A DNA stretch of 64,000 nucleotides from Pontibacter mucosus (GTDB lineage Bacteria; Bacteroidota; Bacteroidia; Cytophagales; Hymenobacteraceae). Under the pieces are notes generated by a model that was not told the DNA's origin, did not search any database, and saw only the letters and a list, made by a program, of their open reading frames with translations. Position 1 is the first letter of the stretch. Each line of letters starts with the position of its first letter. The position numbers were made by a program, and so were the translations under genes. The DNA is taken from the NCBI RefSeq assembly GCF_003054055.1, contig NZ_QBKI01000012.1:89250-153249 (forward strand). The letters run 5' to 3'. Of the stretch, positions 54,280 to 63,905 are shown one piece after another.

Positions 54280-55262
54280 GAATATTGTATGCCATCCAGG
54301 GCACCGGCAATGGCCACCTGACCCGGGCGATGGATGTGATTCCGGCCCTGCAGCGGCACGGCGAGCTGGACATCCTGGTCAGTGGCTGCCAGGTAGATAT
54401 TCCCCTGCCCTACCCCGTTAAGTACCGCCTCCATGGCCTGAGCTTTATTTTCGGCAAAAACGGGGGGATTGACTTTTACAGGACATTCGCGCAGGCCAGC
54501 ACCCGCAGCTTTTACAGAGAAGTGAGCCAGCTGCCGGTAAAGGCCTACGATTTGGTAATTTCCGACTTCGAGCCCATCTCGGCCTGGGCCTGCCAACTGG
54601 CCCGCAAGCATTGCGTCGGGCTGAGCAACCAGGCTGCTGTGCTGCATAAAAGCGTCCCCAGGCCAAAAGCGGAAGACCCCATGGGCGCGTGGGTTCTCCG
54701 CAACTACGCCCCTACCGCCGCGCGGTACGGGTTCCACTTTGCCAGGTTCGACAGCACCATCTTCACGCCCATTATCCGCCGGCAGGTACGGGAGTTAGCG
54801 GTATCCAACCAGGGGCACTACACGGTGTACCTGCCCGCCCACGACGATCATAAAATCGTAAACAGACTCGCCTGCTTCAAGGAGGTGGAATGGCAGGTGT
54901 TCTCCAAGCACAACAGCCGGCCATTCCGGCTGGGGAATGTGGCCGTGCAGCCTATCCAGGCGAATGCTTTTCTTCAAAGTATGGCCTCGTCGGCCGGTGT
55001 GCTTTGTGCAGCCGGCTTCGGCACCCCGTCTGAGGCGCTGTACCTGCGCAAGAAGCTCATGGTCGTGCCCATGAAAAGCCAGTACGAGCAATTGTGCAAC
55101 GCGGCCGCACTACAGTCTATGGGGGTGGCTACCATAAAAAGCCTCAAGAAAAAACACATCCCCTCCATTGACGATTGGCTGGAAGAAGGCCAGCCAGTAC
55201 ACGTCGACTACCCTGATGAAACGGCCGCGTTGGTAGCGCGTATCGTACGGGAAAACACATAA
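54276..55262 (+). CDS. Glycosyltransferase, GT28/MurG-like fold
   Basis: The 328-residue protein has a GTB-fold N-terminus MRILYAIQGTGNGHLTRAMDVIPAL and a C-terminal nucleotide-sugar region with CAAGFGTPSEALYLRKKLMVVPMKSQYEQLCNAAAL, as in MGT/MurG-type transferases. No signal or membrane segment. It probably transfers a sugar to a lipid or lipid-linked precursor (inference from the LpxH-like partner). A GH1 gene follows 57 bases downstream. Confidence 0.8.
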   Translation: MRILYAIQGTGNGHLTRAMDVIPALQRHGELDILVSGCQVDIPLPYPVKYRLHGLSFIFGKNGGIDFYRTFAQASTRSFYREVSQLPVKAYDLVISDFEPISAWACQLARKHCVGLSNQAAVLHKSVPRPKAEDPMGAWVLRNYAPTAARYGFHFARFDSTIFTPIIRRQVRELAVSNQGHYTVYLPAHDDHKIVNRLACFKEVEWQVFSKHNSRPFRLGNVAVQPIQANAFLQSMASSAGVLCAAGFGTPSEALYLRKKLMVVPMKSQYEQLCNAAALQSMGVATIKSLKKKHIPSIDDWLEEGQPVHVDYPDETAALVARIVRENT

Positions 55263-55319
55263 TTATTAAACCTGACACTAAGGCAGCAGGTTCCTTACCC
55301 GGATACTGCCACTTTCTTT

Positions 55320-56693
55320 ATGCCCGATACTCCGATTGACCCGGTACCACAACAACCGGTACTGGTACGTTCAGCCTTTGGCGATGATTTTAAATGGGGC
55401 GTTGCCACGGCCGCTTACCAGATAGAGGGAGCCCATGACGCAGCAGGCAAAGGGACCTCCATCTGGGACGTTTTCTCTGCCAGGAAAGGCAAGGTGAAAA
55501 AGCAGCACAATGGCTGCACGGCCTGCGACTTCTTTAACCGCTACCCCGACGACCTGCTGCTCATGCAGACCATGGGCATTCCCAACTTTCGCTTCTCGCT
55601 CTCCTGGTCACGCCTGCTGCCAGGGGGCACCGGCGCTGTCAACCACGCCGGGGTCAGTTACTACGACCGCCTGATCGACCATTGCCTGGAACTCGGCATC
55701 ACGCCCTGGATGACCCTTTACCACTGGGACCTGCCCCAGGCTTTGGAAGAGAGAGGCGGCTGGGCCAACCGCGACATCGTGTCCTGGTTTGGAGAGTATG
55801 CCGCTTTGTGTGCGCGCAAGTTTGGCGACCGGGTGAAACACTGGATGGTGCTCAACGAACCGATGGTCTTTACCGGCGCCGGTTACTTCCTGGGCGTCCA
55901 CGCCCCTGGCCGGCGCGGATTTGGTTCGTTCATACCTGCAGTGCACCACGCAGCGATGTGCCAGGCCGAGGGCGGAAGAATCCTCAGAAGTATACTTCCC
56001 GAAGCAGAGATAGGCACCACCTTCTCCTGTTCCCACATAGAGCCGCTCCGGCAGCAGGAAAAGGACATCCTGGCCGCCCGCCGGGTGGATGCCCTGCTTA
56101 ACCGGCTTTTCCTCGAACCCGCCCTGGGCTTGGGGTACCCGTTGGAGGAGTTAAAGTTCATGCGCCGGATTGAAAAGCACATGAAGCCCGGAGATGAGGA
56201 AGCCCTGAAGTATAACTTTGACTTTATCGGCATCCAGAACTATACCCGCGAGGTGGTCAAGTATGCTTTCTGGACGCCCTTTATGCAGGCCAATCTCATA
56301 CCGGCCAAAAAGCGCGGGGTGCCGCACACGCTCATGAACTGGGAAGTATACCCCGAGGGCATGTACCACCTGCTCCATAAGTATAACCAGTACAGCGGCA
56401 TTCCCAAGCTCATTATCACCGAAAACGGGGCGGCCTTTGCCGATGAGGTGCGCCATGGAAAGGTACACGACCCCAAGCGCATCGATTTCCTGGATCGCTA
56501 CCTCCAGCAGGTACTGCGGGCCAAACAGGAAGGGGTAAAGGTGCACGGATACTTTGTATGGTCTTTTGTAGACAATTTTGAATGGGCCGAGGGATACGAC
56601 CCGCGCTTTGGACTGGTGCACGTGGATTTCGACACCCAGAAACGGACCATCAAGAGCTCCGGCTATTGGTACCAGCACTTTTTAAAGAGTTAA
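55320..56693 (+). CDS. Glycoside hydrolase family 1 beta-glucosidase
   Basis: The 457-residue protein has the GH1 signature FKWGVATAAYQIEG, acid/base E180 in VLNEPM and nucleophile E368 in IITENG. There is no signal peptide, so it acts on imported beta-glucosides or beta-galactosides. Four AAGTATA-type motifs lie in its 3' half (55989, 56208, 56343, 56380), after the 3.9 kb motif-free stretch that includes its own 5' half. Confidence 0.95.
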   Translation: MPDTPIDPVPQQPVLVRSAFGDDFKWGVATAAYQIEGAHDAAGKGTSIWDVFSARKGKVKKQHNGCTACDFFNRYPDDLLLMQTMGIPNFRFSLSWSRLLPGGTGAVNHAGVSYYDRLIDHCLELGITPWMTLYHWDLPQALEERGGWANRDIVSWFGEYAALCARKFGDRVKHWMVLNEPMVFTGAGYFLGVHAPGRRGFGSFIPAVHHAAMCQAEGGRILRSILPEAEIGTTFSCSHIEPLRQQEKDILAARRVDALLNRLFLEPALGLGYPLEELKFMRRIEKHMKPGDEEALKYNFDFIGIQNYTREVVKYAFWTPFMQANLIPAKKRGVPHTLMNWEVYPEGMYHLLHKYNQYSGIPKLIITENGAAFADEVRHGKVHDPKRIDFLDRYLQQVLRAKQEGVKVHGYFVWSFVDNFEWAEGYDPRFGLVHVDFDTQKRTIKSSGYWYQHFLKS

Positions 56694-56753
56694 GGGGAAG
56701 TATAGCCCAGTAAAACTCTTTGTCAGGTTTAATTATACTAACCGGACAGCGTA

Positions 56754-57965
56754 CTATTCTCTCTCCTGGTCAAAGAGGAAATGCGAGAAAGTATACTTAA
56801 GGGACACCTCCACCTTCACGGCAGATGACGCAAAACCATCGCTGAAGTTACCTCTTTTGCCCCATTGAACTTCAGCCCCGGTCAGTAGTTGTGGAAAAGG
56901 CCGGTACAGCACATTCAAAATGGCATAATGACCGCTCCTGAAGGCATTGGGTGCCTGGGCATCTGAGTTGTAGATACGCACCCTGGAGTAACCCGCTGTG
57001 CTGCTCCAGTTGCTGTTCCAATTATGCTCCAAAAAGGCGAGCCCTCCTATGACCGGTAGGGCAACACCCAATAAGGGCGTAGTGGGGTCGTCGAAATTAT
57101 TATCTATTCCAATGTTAAACGAAGCATCCTTTAAATGGCTCTGAATGCCCTTGCCATAAACGAGTTGCCCCTTGAAAGCGGTCTGCCGGCTAAGCTGTTG
57201 GGTGGAGCTGATGTTAAAACCCCACCCGATTTCCTCTCCACTCAAATCGATGGGGCTGCTGACAGTATTCTCCCACCTGATCCATTTTATTACACCCGCT
57301 ACTTCTACGTACCCATTCCCGGTCATTCTGCGGTATTCGGCAGCCAGATCCGGCGCCTTGAACGCTGCCTTCACATTCTGAAGCTCTATCCGTTCGGCAT
57401 AGATGCCCTCATCGGCCGTAGCGCCAGGTTGTTCCAGCCCTAGCGCCCATCTGCCCTGTTCACTGGTGTGCTCATAGCGTACCTGGATAGTTCGCAGATA
57501 TGCCAGGCTCGAAGGTGCCCCGAAATCCAGGTTAGTGGAGAGCATATCGGGATCAGAAAAAGTGCTTTCGGTTAACCCGACGGTAAACCTACCCAGGTTT
57601 ACATAGGCCTTCCGGAAGTGAAAGGTGGTCTGACCGACATCCGGCCCTACCCCGAAAAGGTCAAACTCGAATCCGGCCCTGGCCTGGCCCAGCGGCGTTT
57701 CCGACCAGCTGTTAAACCCCATTCTCGTTTGGCGAACGCTGAAGAAGATTCTTCCGTCAGGCGCAAATTGATTCTTATACTGTGGGAGGCTGGACACGCG
57801 CATTACGTCAAACCAGTTCGGGTCAATCTGATCAAAATTGTAGCCAATATCTACCTTGATGTACCCGTATACTTCAAGGCCTTCTGCCTGCTCCTTTTCC
57901 TGGGCTGCAGCCTGGCTGATAACCAACAGGAAGCACTGCAGGATCAATGCTTGTCGAAGTCTCAT
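56754..57965 (-). CDS. DcaP-like outer-membrane porin-type protein
   Basis: Starting at ATG 57965 gives 403 residues with a signal peptide ending SQAAAQ. A YGYIKVDIGYNFDQ opening, an FSVRQTRMGFNSW strand and regular amphipathic strands are typical of DcaP-type porin proteins. The last residues are not a strong barrel terminator because a few polar residues follow F-x-F. It is convergent with the GH1 gene. Confidence 0.75.
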   Translation of the reverse strand: MRLRQALILQCFLLVISQAAAQEKEQAEGLEVYGYIKVDIGYNFDQIDPNWFDVMRVSSLPQYKNQFAPDGRIFFSVRQTRMGFNSWSETPLGQARAGFEFDLFGVGPDVGQTTFHFRKAYVNLGRFTVGLTESTFSDPDMLSTNLDFGAPSSLAYLRTIQVRYEHTSEQGRWALGLEQPGATADEGIYAERIELQNVKAAFKAPDLAAEYRRMTGNGYVEVAGVIKWIRWENTVSSPIDLSGEEIGWGFNISSTQQLSRQTAFKGQLVYGKGIQSHLKDASFNIGIDNNFDDPTTPLLGVALPVIGGLAFLEHNWNSNWSSTAGYSRVRIYNSDAQAPNAFRSGHYAILNVLYRPFPQLLTGAEVQWGKRGNFSDGFASSAVKVEVSLKYTFSHFLFDQERE

Positions 57966-58055
57966 TCGGAAGGGGAACTGAAAAACCACATGACCAAACT
58001 ATACATCAACCTAACTCATACATGCCCCTATTTGAGTTCAATAAACCTAATGTAC

Positions 58056-58278
58056 AAGTATAAACAGGCCATCCCCGCAGCAACGTCAAAAGATGCAAAC
58101 CCTCAGGCCGGTAGTGAAGAACAACAAAGTATACTTCCCTAGCCCTTTTGGTAATTATAACAGCCCAGACCTAAGTTCATTACTGTAGCAGTTGGCTCAG
58201 CTAATGAAAAGTATAACCGCTAAGTATAACTGTGCCTTTAAGGTTTGGTGCATCAGCCATCTTATACTTTTTATACTT
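58056..58278. repeat. Cluster of AAGTATA/TATACTT motifs between porin and GH3 genes
   Basis: Seven copies lie in 223 bases: 58056, 58137 and 58140 (as the palindrome AAGTATACTT), 58209, 58222, 58263 and 58272. The spacer (57966-58328) holds no credible gene. Confidence 0.8.
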
Positions 58279-58328
58279 TGTCCGATGCATCGCTTTATAC
58301 TATGGCAGCAGTATTACTTCTCGGTTAA

Positions 58329-60404
58329 TTACTGTCGCTGCTCATACGTTAGCCCTTCCCCATACTTGAACAAAGCGTACCCCTCGCCTTCCTTGTAGCC
58401 GGGTAAATCCTCCTTGTTGCGCTCCACCGCCTGCTGGCTGACCGGGGTTGTGAACGGCATCTTTCCGCTGGGATTATACTTTCCGGTCACCACATCCAGC
58501 AGGGCCTCTGGCTCTACGCCAAAGGTTGCCAGCACACCCAAAAAACGACTGGTCGTCTGCTGGTTATACACCTCATCAATCACAAAAGGGTTGGCATAGT
58601 TGATGACCAGGATGGTAGGCTTTTTGGAGGTGAGGGTGTTGACATACTTTACATCCACTGCGCAGGCCGAGAGGTTTACCCTAAGGGGAGAATCATCGGA
58701 AGGAAAGAGCGGGCGGATGGAGGGTTTCAGCCAGAACAGGATCACATCCGCTTCCTCGGGTGTGGAGACAAAGGCAAGCCCTTCGTACTCTTCCGAGTAT
58801 ACGTTGCCCGGCCCCGGGGTCATCTTCCCGTAAAGTTTGCCATAGTCCTCAAAGTATACTTTCGTGCCTTTGGCCAGCGGCAAGGCGTTTTTCTCGTTGC
58901 GTAACAGTACAATGGATTTTCGCTGGGCTTCTTTTCCGGCCTCCACAAACTCCTGCCTGCCCACTATCTGCCCAGCCTTCTCCTCGTCTACATAAGGGTT
59001 TTCAAATAGTCCCAGCCGGAACAGCTCTACAAGCAGGAGCGCCACCGACTCATCCACATACTGCATGACCTCGGGGTGTGCCTTCAGGGCTTTGATAAGC
59101 TGGGTGGGGTCGGCGTTGCCGGCAAACAGGTTGGTACCAGCCTCCAGCGCCTTCACGTAGCGCTGCGCAATGGTAAGTTTTTCCACCCCCCACGGCATGG
59201 ATTCGATAGGGCCGGTGTCGGAGTTGATGATCCCTTTGAAGCCAAGCTCGCCGCGCAATACGTCCCGCAATAGCCCCTTGTTATAGGCGTAAGCCACTTC
59301 CTCATACTTGGTATCCTTGGGCAGCGAGTAATAAGGCATGATGGAGGACGTACCCGCCTGGATGGCCGCTTTAAAGGGAAGCATGTTCTCCTCCAACTGC
59401 CCTCCAGGAAAAACGGCAAAGCGGCCATAAGTATAATGCGGGTCAAAACCTTTGTAAGCGGAGCCTCCTCCCGGAAAGTGCTTGGTTGTCATGGCCACCG
59501 ACGCATGGTTTAGCGTTCGCCCCTGAAAACCCAGGGTTACCGCCGCGATGGATTGGGCAACATGCTGGGGGTCTTCGCCGAAGGTTCCCTCGATGCGTTG
59601 CCAGCGGGGCTCGGTCGCCAGGTCGGCCATGTACATATACCCTTTGCGTATGCCCACCGCCAGCCACTCCTGCCGTGCCATGTCCCCAAAGCGGCGTATC
59701 ATCGCTGAGTCGGCCATGGCGCCCAAGCCAATCTCGGAGGGCCATTTGGAGAAGCCGACAGAGGTAGAACCCGTGGCGCCCAATGCCCCGGAGGTGATGT
59801 GGTTGCGGGGATTGGAAGCAAACAGCACCGGTATGCCCAGGCTGTCGCTTTCGGCCAGGGCCTGTACTTTGTTTGCCCAGCGGGCCATGGTATCGGCGGG
59901 AGCGGTGGTGGTGCGCCAGATAAAGCGACGCATCTTATGCTTCAGGATCCCCTTTGTCGTGCCGACGGTGTTCATTACCGGGAATGGAAGCGGCTCGCCG
60001 GTAAACTGGTTTTTGTCTACTACGATGTCTTCCTCATTGAACGCGCTGGTGATGGGGTCTGTCTGTCCGGAAGCCTCCAGCATAAATGCCTCGTTATACA
60101 TCCGCATGTCGGCAATCAGCATCATGCCCGCTTTTTCCTCCAGCGTCATCCTGCCCAGCAGGTCCTTGCTTCTCTCTTCCGGCGTCAGGCGCCAGTCTTC
60201 GTAGGCATCCAGCCGGCCATTGCGGTTAAGGTCCTTGAACTGTAAGCCGTCCGCCTCCAGCAGCTTTGCAGAGCGGTAGCCCAGGCTGGGTTGGGAGGAT
60301 TTTGCTTCGCCTGCCTCTGTCTCGTTTTCTGTTCCGGATTTTCCGCAGGCATGCAGCATGGCAAGTATAATGATGAGGAAAATAAAAGTATGGGCGTTTT
60401 TCAT
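58329..60404 (-). CDS. Glycoside hydrolase family 3 lipoprotein
   Basis: The 691-residue protein has a lipobox (AMLHAC, Cys20). An EF-hand-like DLNRNGRLDAYEDW lies near residue 58. The GH3 barrel has GFKGIINSDTGPIE (the Asp nucleophile) and KHFPGGGSAYKGFDPHYTYG (the KHFPGG motif), and a C-terminal domain has the NYANPFVI and GKMPF segments. Substrates are likely beta-glucosides at the cell surface. It may act with the nearby GH1 and porin. Confidence 0.92.
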   Translation of the reverse strand: MKNAHTFIFLIIILAMLHACGKSGTENETEAGEAKSSQPSLGYRSAKLLEADGLQFKDLNRNGRLDAYEDWRLTPEERSKDLLGRMTLEEKAGMMLIADMRMYNEAFMLEASGQTDPITSAFNEEDIVVDKNQFTGEPLPFPVMNTVGTTKGILKHKMRRFIWRTTTAPADTMARWANKVQALAESDSLGIPVLFASNPRNHITSGALGATGSTSVGFSKWPSEIGLGAMADSAMIRRFGDMARQEWLAVGIRKGYMYMADLATEPRWQRIEGTFGEDPQHVAQSIAAVTLGFQGRTLNHASVAMTTKHFPGGGSAYKGFDPHYTYGRFAVFPGGQLEENMLPFKAAIQAGTSSIMPYYSLPKDTKYEEVAYAYNKGLLRDVLRGELGFKGIINSDTGPIESMPWGVEKLTIAQRYVKALEAGTNLFAGNADPTQLIKALKAHPEVMQYVDESVALLLVELFRLGLFENPYVDEEKAGQIVGRQEFVEAGKEAQRKSIVLLRNEKNALPLAKGTKVYFEDYGKLYGKMTPGPGNVYSEEYEGLAFVSTPEEADVILFWLKPSIRPLFPSDDSPLRVNLSACAVDVKYVNTLTSKKPTILVINYANPFVIDEVYNQQTTSRFLGVLATFGVEPEALLDVVTGKYNPSGKMPFTTPVSQQAVERNKEDLPGYKEGEGYALFKYGEGLTYEQRQ

Positions 60405-60425
60405 AGAGGCACAGATACCGGTTTC

Positions 60426-61676
60426 CTATTTGTTCAGATAATCCAGGATGATCTGTACCTGGGCTTTCACCCCGTTTGGCAAGGCGCTGTCATCCACTGC
60501 AAATTTGGGGTTGTGGTTGGCGGCACCTTCCCCAATACCTAGGGTCATAAAACTGACAGGAGCAATTTCCCTGTAGTATGCAAAATCCTCGCTGGCGGTC
60601 ATCATGGGAGCATCAAAGACCTGGTCCTTTCCCAGTATGGCCACAGCGCTTTTGCGGGCATGGGCGTTCAGGGCAGCATCGTTCTGGATGGCCGGGTACG
60701 TGGGAATGTAATCCAACTTATAATCAGCGCCGTAGGCCTCGGTAATGTTGTCGATAATCTCCTTTATTCGGTCTTCTACCTGTTTCCTGGTTTTTTCCGA
60801 CGTGGTTCGGATACTGGCTGCCAGCTCCGCCCTGTCCGCGATCACGTTGAAGGCATCACCGGATTGAAATTTTCCGATGGTAACCACTGTCATCTCGCCG
60901 GGCGTCACATTTCGGGAAACCACCGATTGCAGCGCGCTCACGATAGCAGCCCCTGCCACAATGGGGTCTACGCCTAAATGCGGCATGGACCCGTGCGACC
61001 CTTTCCCGATAATATTCAAATGGAAGACATCCTGGGCCGTAGAGGCGGCCCCATCAGGTAAAACACCCACATGGCCAGCAGGGAAATTGGGCAACACATG
61101 CATCCCAAAAAAGGCATCCACATCCTTCAGAACCCCGGATTTGATGATATCGATGGCGCCGCCCGGAGGACTTTCTTCTGCATGCTGGAATATAAAGTAT
61201 ACCGTGCCCTTCAGTTGGTTCTGCATTTTGGATAAGGTAGCGGCCGTTCCGAGCAACATGGCCGTGTGCGCATCGTGACCGCAGGAGTGCATCACATTTG
61301 CTACTTTCGAGCTATAGGGCAGCCCGGTTTCCTCCTGCATGGGCAGGGCATCCATGTCGGCCCGGAAGGCAACCGTCTTTCCAGGCTTGGCGCCTTTCAG
61401 AACCCCGACAACGCTTGTTTTGGCAGGCCTGATGACTTCAATGTTGGGAAAAGACTTCAGCACCTCTTCCACATACTTGCCGGTATTCTCCTCCTCGAAA
61501 GACAGCTCCGGGTTTTGATGGATATGGTGCCGCCACTTGACGACATCCTCTGCCGGTATATTTTTTACCCAAGAAGGGTTCGATACGGCTTTAGGCGAAG
61601 TATTCCTTTTCTTTGTCTGGGCCTGGAGCATGCCACTCCACAGCACTAAAAATATAATAGTGTACAGCTTTACCAT
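60426..61676 (-). CDS. M20-family amidohydrolase, exported
   Basis: Starting at ATG 61676 gives 416 residues with a signal peptide ending LQAQ. The M20/ama-type metal centre is visible: HSCGHDAHTAM, FQHAEESPPGG and MMTASEDFAYY. It resembles N-acyl-L-amino-acid/hippurate hydrolases. The gene lies 21 bases upstream of the GH3 gene on the same strand, so co-transcription is likely. Confidence 0.9.
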   Translation of the reverse strand: MVKLYTIIFLVLWSGMLQAQTKKRNTSPKAVSNPSWVKNIPAEDVVKWRHHIHQNPELSFEEENTGKYVEEVLKSFPNIEVIRPAKTSVVGVLKGAKPGKTVAFRADMDALPMQEETGLPYSSKVANVMHSCGHDAHTAMLLGTAATLSKMQNQLKGTVYFIFQHAEESPPGGAIDIIKSGVLKDVDAFFGMHVLPNFPAGHVGVLPDGAASTAQDVFHLNIIGKGSHGSMPHLGVDPIVAGAAIVSALQSVVSRNVTPGEMTVVTIGKFQSGDAFNVIADRAELAASIRTTSEKTRKQVEDRIKEIIDNITEAYGADYKLDYIPTYPAIQNDAALNAHARKSAVAILGKDQVFDAPMMTASEDFAYYREIAPVSFMTLGIGEGAANHNPKFAVDDSALPNGVKAQVQIILDYLNK

Positions 61677-62214
61677 ACTATTTACTTTACCTTGAACTAC
61701 CACTCACATCATTCTATATACTCCATCGCCTGAAACAGGTTGAACGTTTTTCAGTTCTTTATCTGACTTAAAGTGAGTCGCTTAAACTGCCTATTTGTTA
61801 AGCGTCTTTGCCCAGGGGGAGCATCTTACCGGTAGTGCTTTGCCCCTTTTATTTCGATGTTCCGGATGACTTTTGAGGAGGGAATGTGGAGGGGGTGGTT
61901 GGAGCTATGCCCGGGAAGTATAAAGCTTATCAAAGCATAAATTTCTATGTGGGTAAGATGCTGCTTTTGAAGTTCCTCCCGCTGGTGCTGACGCGACGGC
62001 AAGAAGAATAGCGGGCGCTTATCTTTAACATGAAATTAGATGCGCATTAGAATAGACAGGCGTGAGTCCTGAACAGCCTTTAGGAAGAAAGCTTGTTCAG
62101 GACTCACGCCTGCTATACTTCTAAGTCACCCTAGAGCCGCCGGAAATGGGGGCTGCGGGCCTTTTATACTTACAGTTTATACTTTCCCTACCCTGTAAAG
62201 TATAGTTCCCGGGG
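61677..62214. other. Spacer with inverted repeat
   Basis: About 540 bases without a gene. Motif copies lie at 61916 and several at 62115-62207. Confidence 0.4.
62057..62112. repeat. 19-bp perfect inverted repeat
   Basis: CAGGCGTGAGTCCTGAACA (62057-62075) and TGTTCAGGACTCACGCCTG (62094-62112) pair perfectly around an 18-base loop. No T tract follows on either strand. It lies about 100 bases past the PhoX-like stop. Confidence 0.75.
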
Positions 62215-63816
62215 TTAAGCCAGCCTTAGGATATTGTCCAGCGCAGGCCCGGATATGGTTACAAGGGCAGATTTAGGTACGGCGGAGCCTCCCTCGGGCC
62301 AATGGCTGGTCAGCTCTGTCAGGCTACGGGAGGTTTCGCCCGGGTGCTGCACGCACAGGAACAAAGTACGTCCGTCCGGAGAAAAGTATGGCCCTGTCAG
62401 TTCGGCGTCCATGGGGGCACTAGCAACCTGCAGCACCTGCCCTGCCTGCGGTCCCTGCCTGGGCACCAGAAACAGCCCGTTGTTCCCGAATGAAGTATAA
62501 GCGCCCTTGTTGATGCTGCTGCCGGAGATATCGGACGTAAACCACAGGTTGCCCGCCGGGTCAAAGGCCATGTTGTCCGGACAGGCAAAACCGGTTTCGG
62601 GTCCTCCTGCCAGAAAGGTGTCGTGGCTGAAGCGCAGGGCGTCGTACTGCCCGTTTTCCTCCACAATCTTCAGGATGGAACCGTGGTAGTTCCCCTTTGG
62701 TGTGTTGTTGGTCAGGGCCACCAGCACGTGGCCGGTAACCGGGTCTATCTCTATGTCCTCGGGCCGGTCCAGCAGCGAGCCGCCTACCAGTTTGGAGGCT
62801 TCCCGCAATCTGATCAGTACTTCTTCCTGTGTTTTAAAGGCTTTGCGCAGCGCCTTCTGCTTCCGCCTGTCCAGGGATTCCCAACGGCCTTTTTCCAGGT
62901 TGGCTACATACAGGGTGCCCTCCAGCAGCGAGCCGGGCTTGGAGGAGATAAACTTGTAGAGGCACTCATCGTTCGCATCGTCTCCGGTGTACACCACCAG
63001 ACGCCCGTCGGCCAGCTCTTTCACGGTGGCACACTCATGCGCACAACGGCCCAGCGCCACCAGCTTCTTCGACTCACCCGTTCTTGGGTCCACCTCCACG
63101 ACCCAGCCATAATGCTCAGGCGGATAGTCGTAAAACTTCTCCCAACCGTAATGGCTGGGCCCCGTCAGGCCACCGGTTTTCCAGTCGCGTTCCCCGTAAA
63201 AGCTGTCGTAGTTTTCCTCGCAGGTCAGGATAGTGCCCCATGGGGTAACGCCACCGGCGCAATTGGCCAGCGTACCAATGGCACGGTCGGCGCCTGCGAT
63301 TGGTTTGGAGTAGTGAAAAGGCATAGGAGTCTTGGCTGTTATTCTTCTGTTAAGCGGGTCGTTGTATACCACCGCCCATTTGCCGTCGCTGCCCTTCCGC
63401 ACCCGCACAATGGTGCCGCCCACTTCATACATTTCCTTGTCTACCTGCTCTTTTGTCCGCTCGCTTGTACCCGTGTGGCCAGAAACAAAAATGGGGCTGA
63501 TGTACTCATGGTTTATCCAGAGCAAGCCTTCTTCGCTATCCTGCCCATTGAGTGGCACAAAGGCCACATAATCGTTATTAAAGCCGTAGTGGTCCTGCTC
63601 CGAAATCTGGTCTCCCCACTTCAGCAGCACCTCGTACTGCAATCCCTCTATCAGCGTGAGTTCGTCGGTTGAGGTGGGGCCTAGGCCCTGAATGGTAGCA
63701 GCCGTTGGGCGAGTTGTGTTAGCAAGGGCCTGAAAAACGGGCGCCTGCACCAGTAAAGCCAGAGAACCTTTTCCCAGAAACTCCAGAAATGCCCTCCTTT
63801 TCAAGGAATTATCCAT
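62215..63816 (-). CDS. PhoX-like alkaline phosphatase (DUF839), Tat-exported
   Basis: Starting at ATG 63816 gives 533 residues. The N-terminus LKRRAFLEFLGKGSLALL is a twin-arginine signal, in line with tatA in the window. The DUF839/PhoX body has GLLWINHEYI, GGVTPWGTILTCEENYD, RPEDIEIDPVTGHVLVALTNN and PDNMAFDPAGNLWFTSD, all family segments with acidic metal ligands. PhoX enzymes are Ca2+/Fe-dependent phosphatases, though some DUF839 proteins have other roles. The tandem array lies 90 bases upstream of its start. Confidence 0.88.
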   Translation of the reverse strand: MDNSLKRRAFLEFLGKGSLALLVQAPVFQALANTTRPTAATIQGLGPTSTDELTLIEGLQYEVLLKWGDQISEQDHYGFNNDYVAFVPLNGQDSEEGLLWINHEYISPIFVSGHTGTSERTKEQVDKEMYEVGGTIVRVRKGSDGKWAVVYNDPLNRRITAKTPMPFHYSKPIAGADRAIGTLANCAGGVTPWGTILTCEENYDSFYGERDWKTGGLTGPSHYGWEKFYDYPPEHYGWVVEVDPRTGESKKLVALGRCAHECATVKELADGRLVVYTGDDANDECLYKFISSKPGSLLEGTLYVANLEKGRWESLDRRKQKALRKAFKTQEEVLIRLREASKLVGGSLLDRPEDIEIDPVTGHVLVALTNNTPKGNYHGSILKIVEENGQYDALRFSHDTFLAGGPETGFACPDNMAFDPAGNLWFTSDISGSSINKGAYTSFGNNGLFLVPRQGPQAGQVLQVASAPMDAELTGPYFSPDGRTLFLCVQHPGETSRSLTELTSHWPEGGSAVPKSALVTISGPALDNILRLA

Positions 63817-63905
63817 AGTACGCGTCTTTGTAGTTAGCAGCGTAAAGTAAGCGCATTCAAAAGTCATCCTCCCACAAAGCGCTGTTAAGAAATGGTTAAG
63901 GAGCC

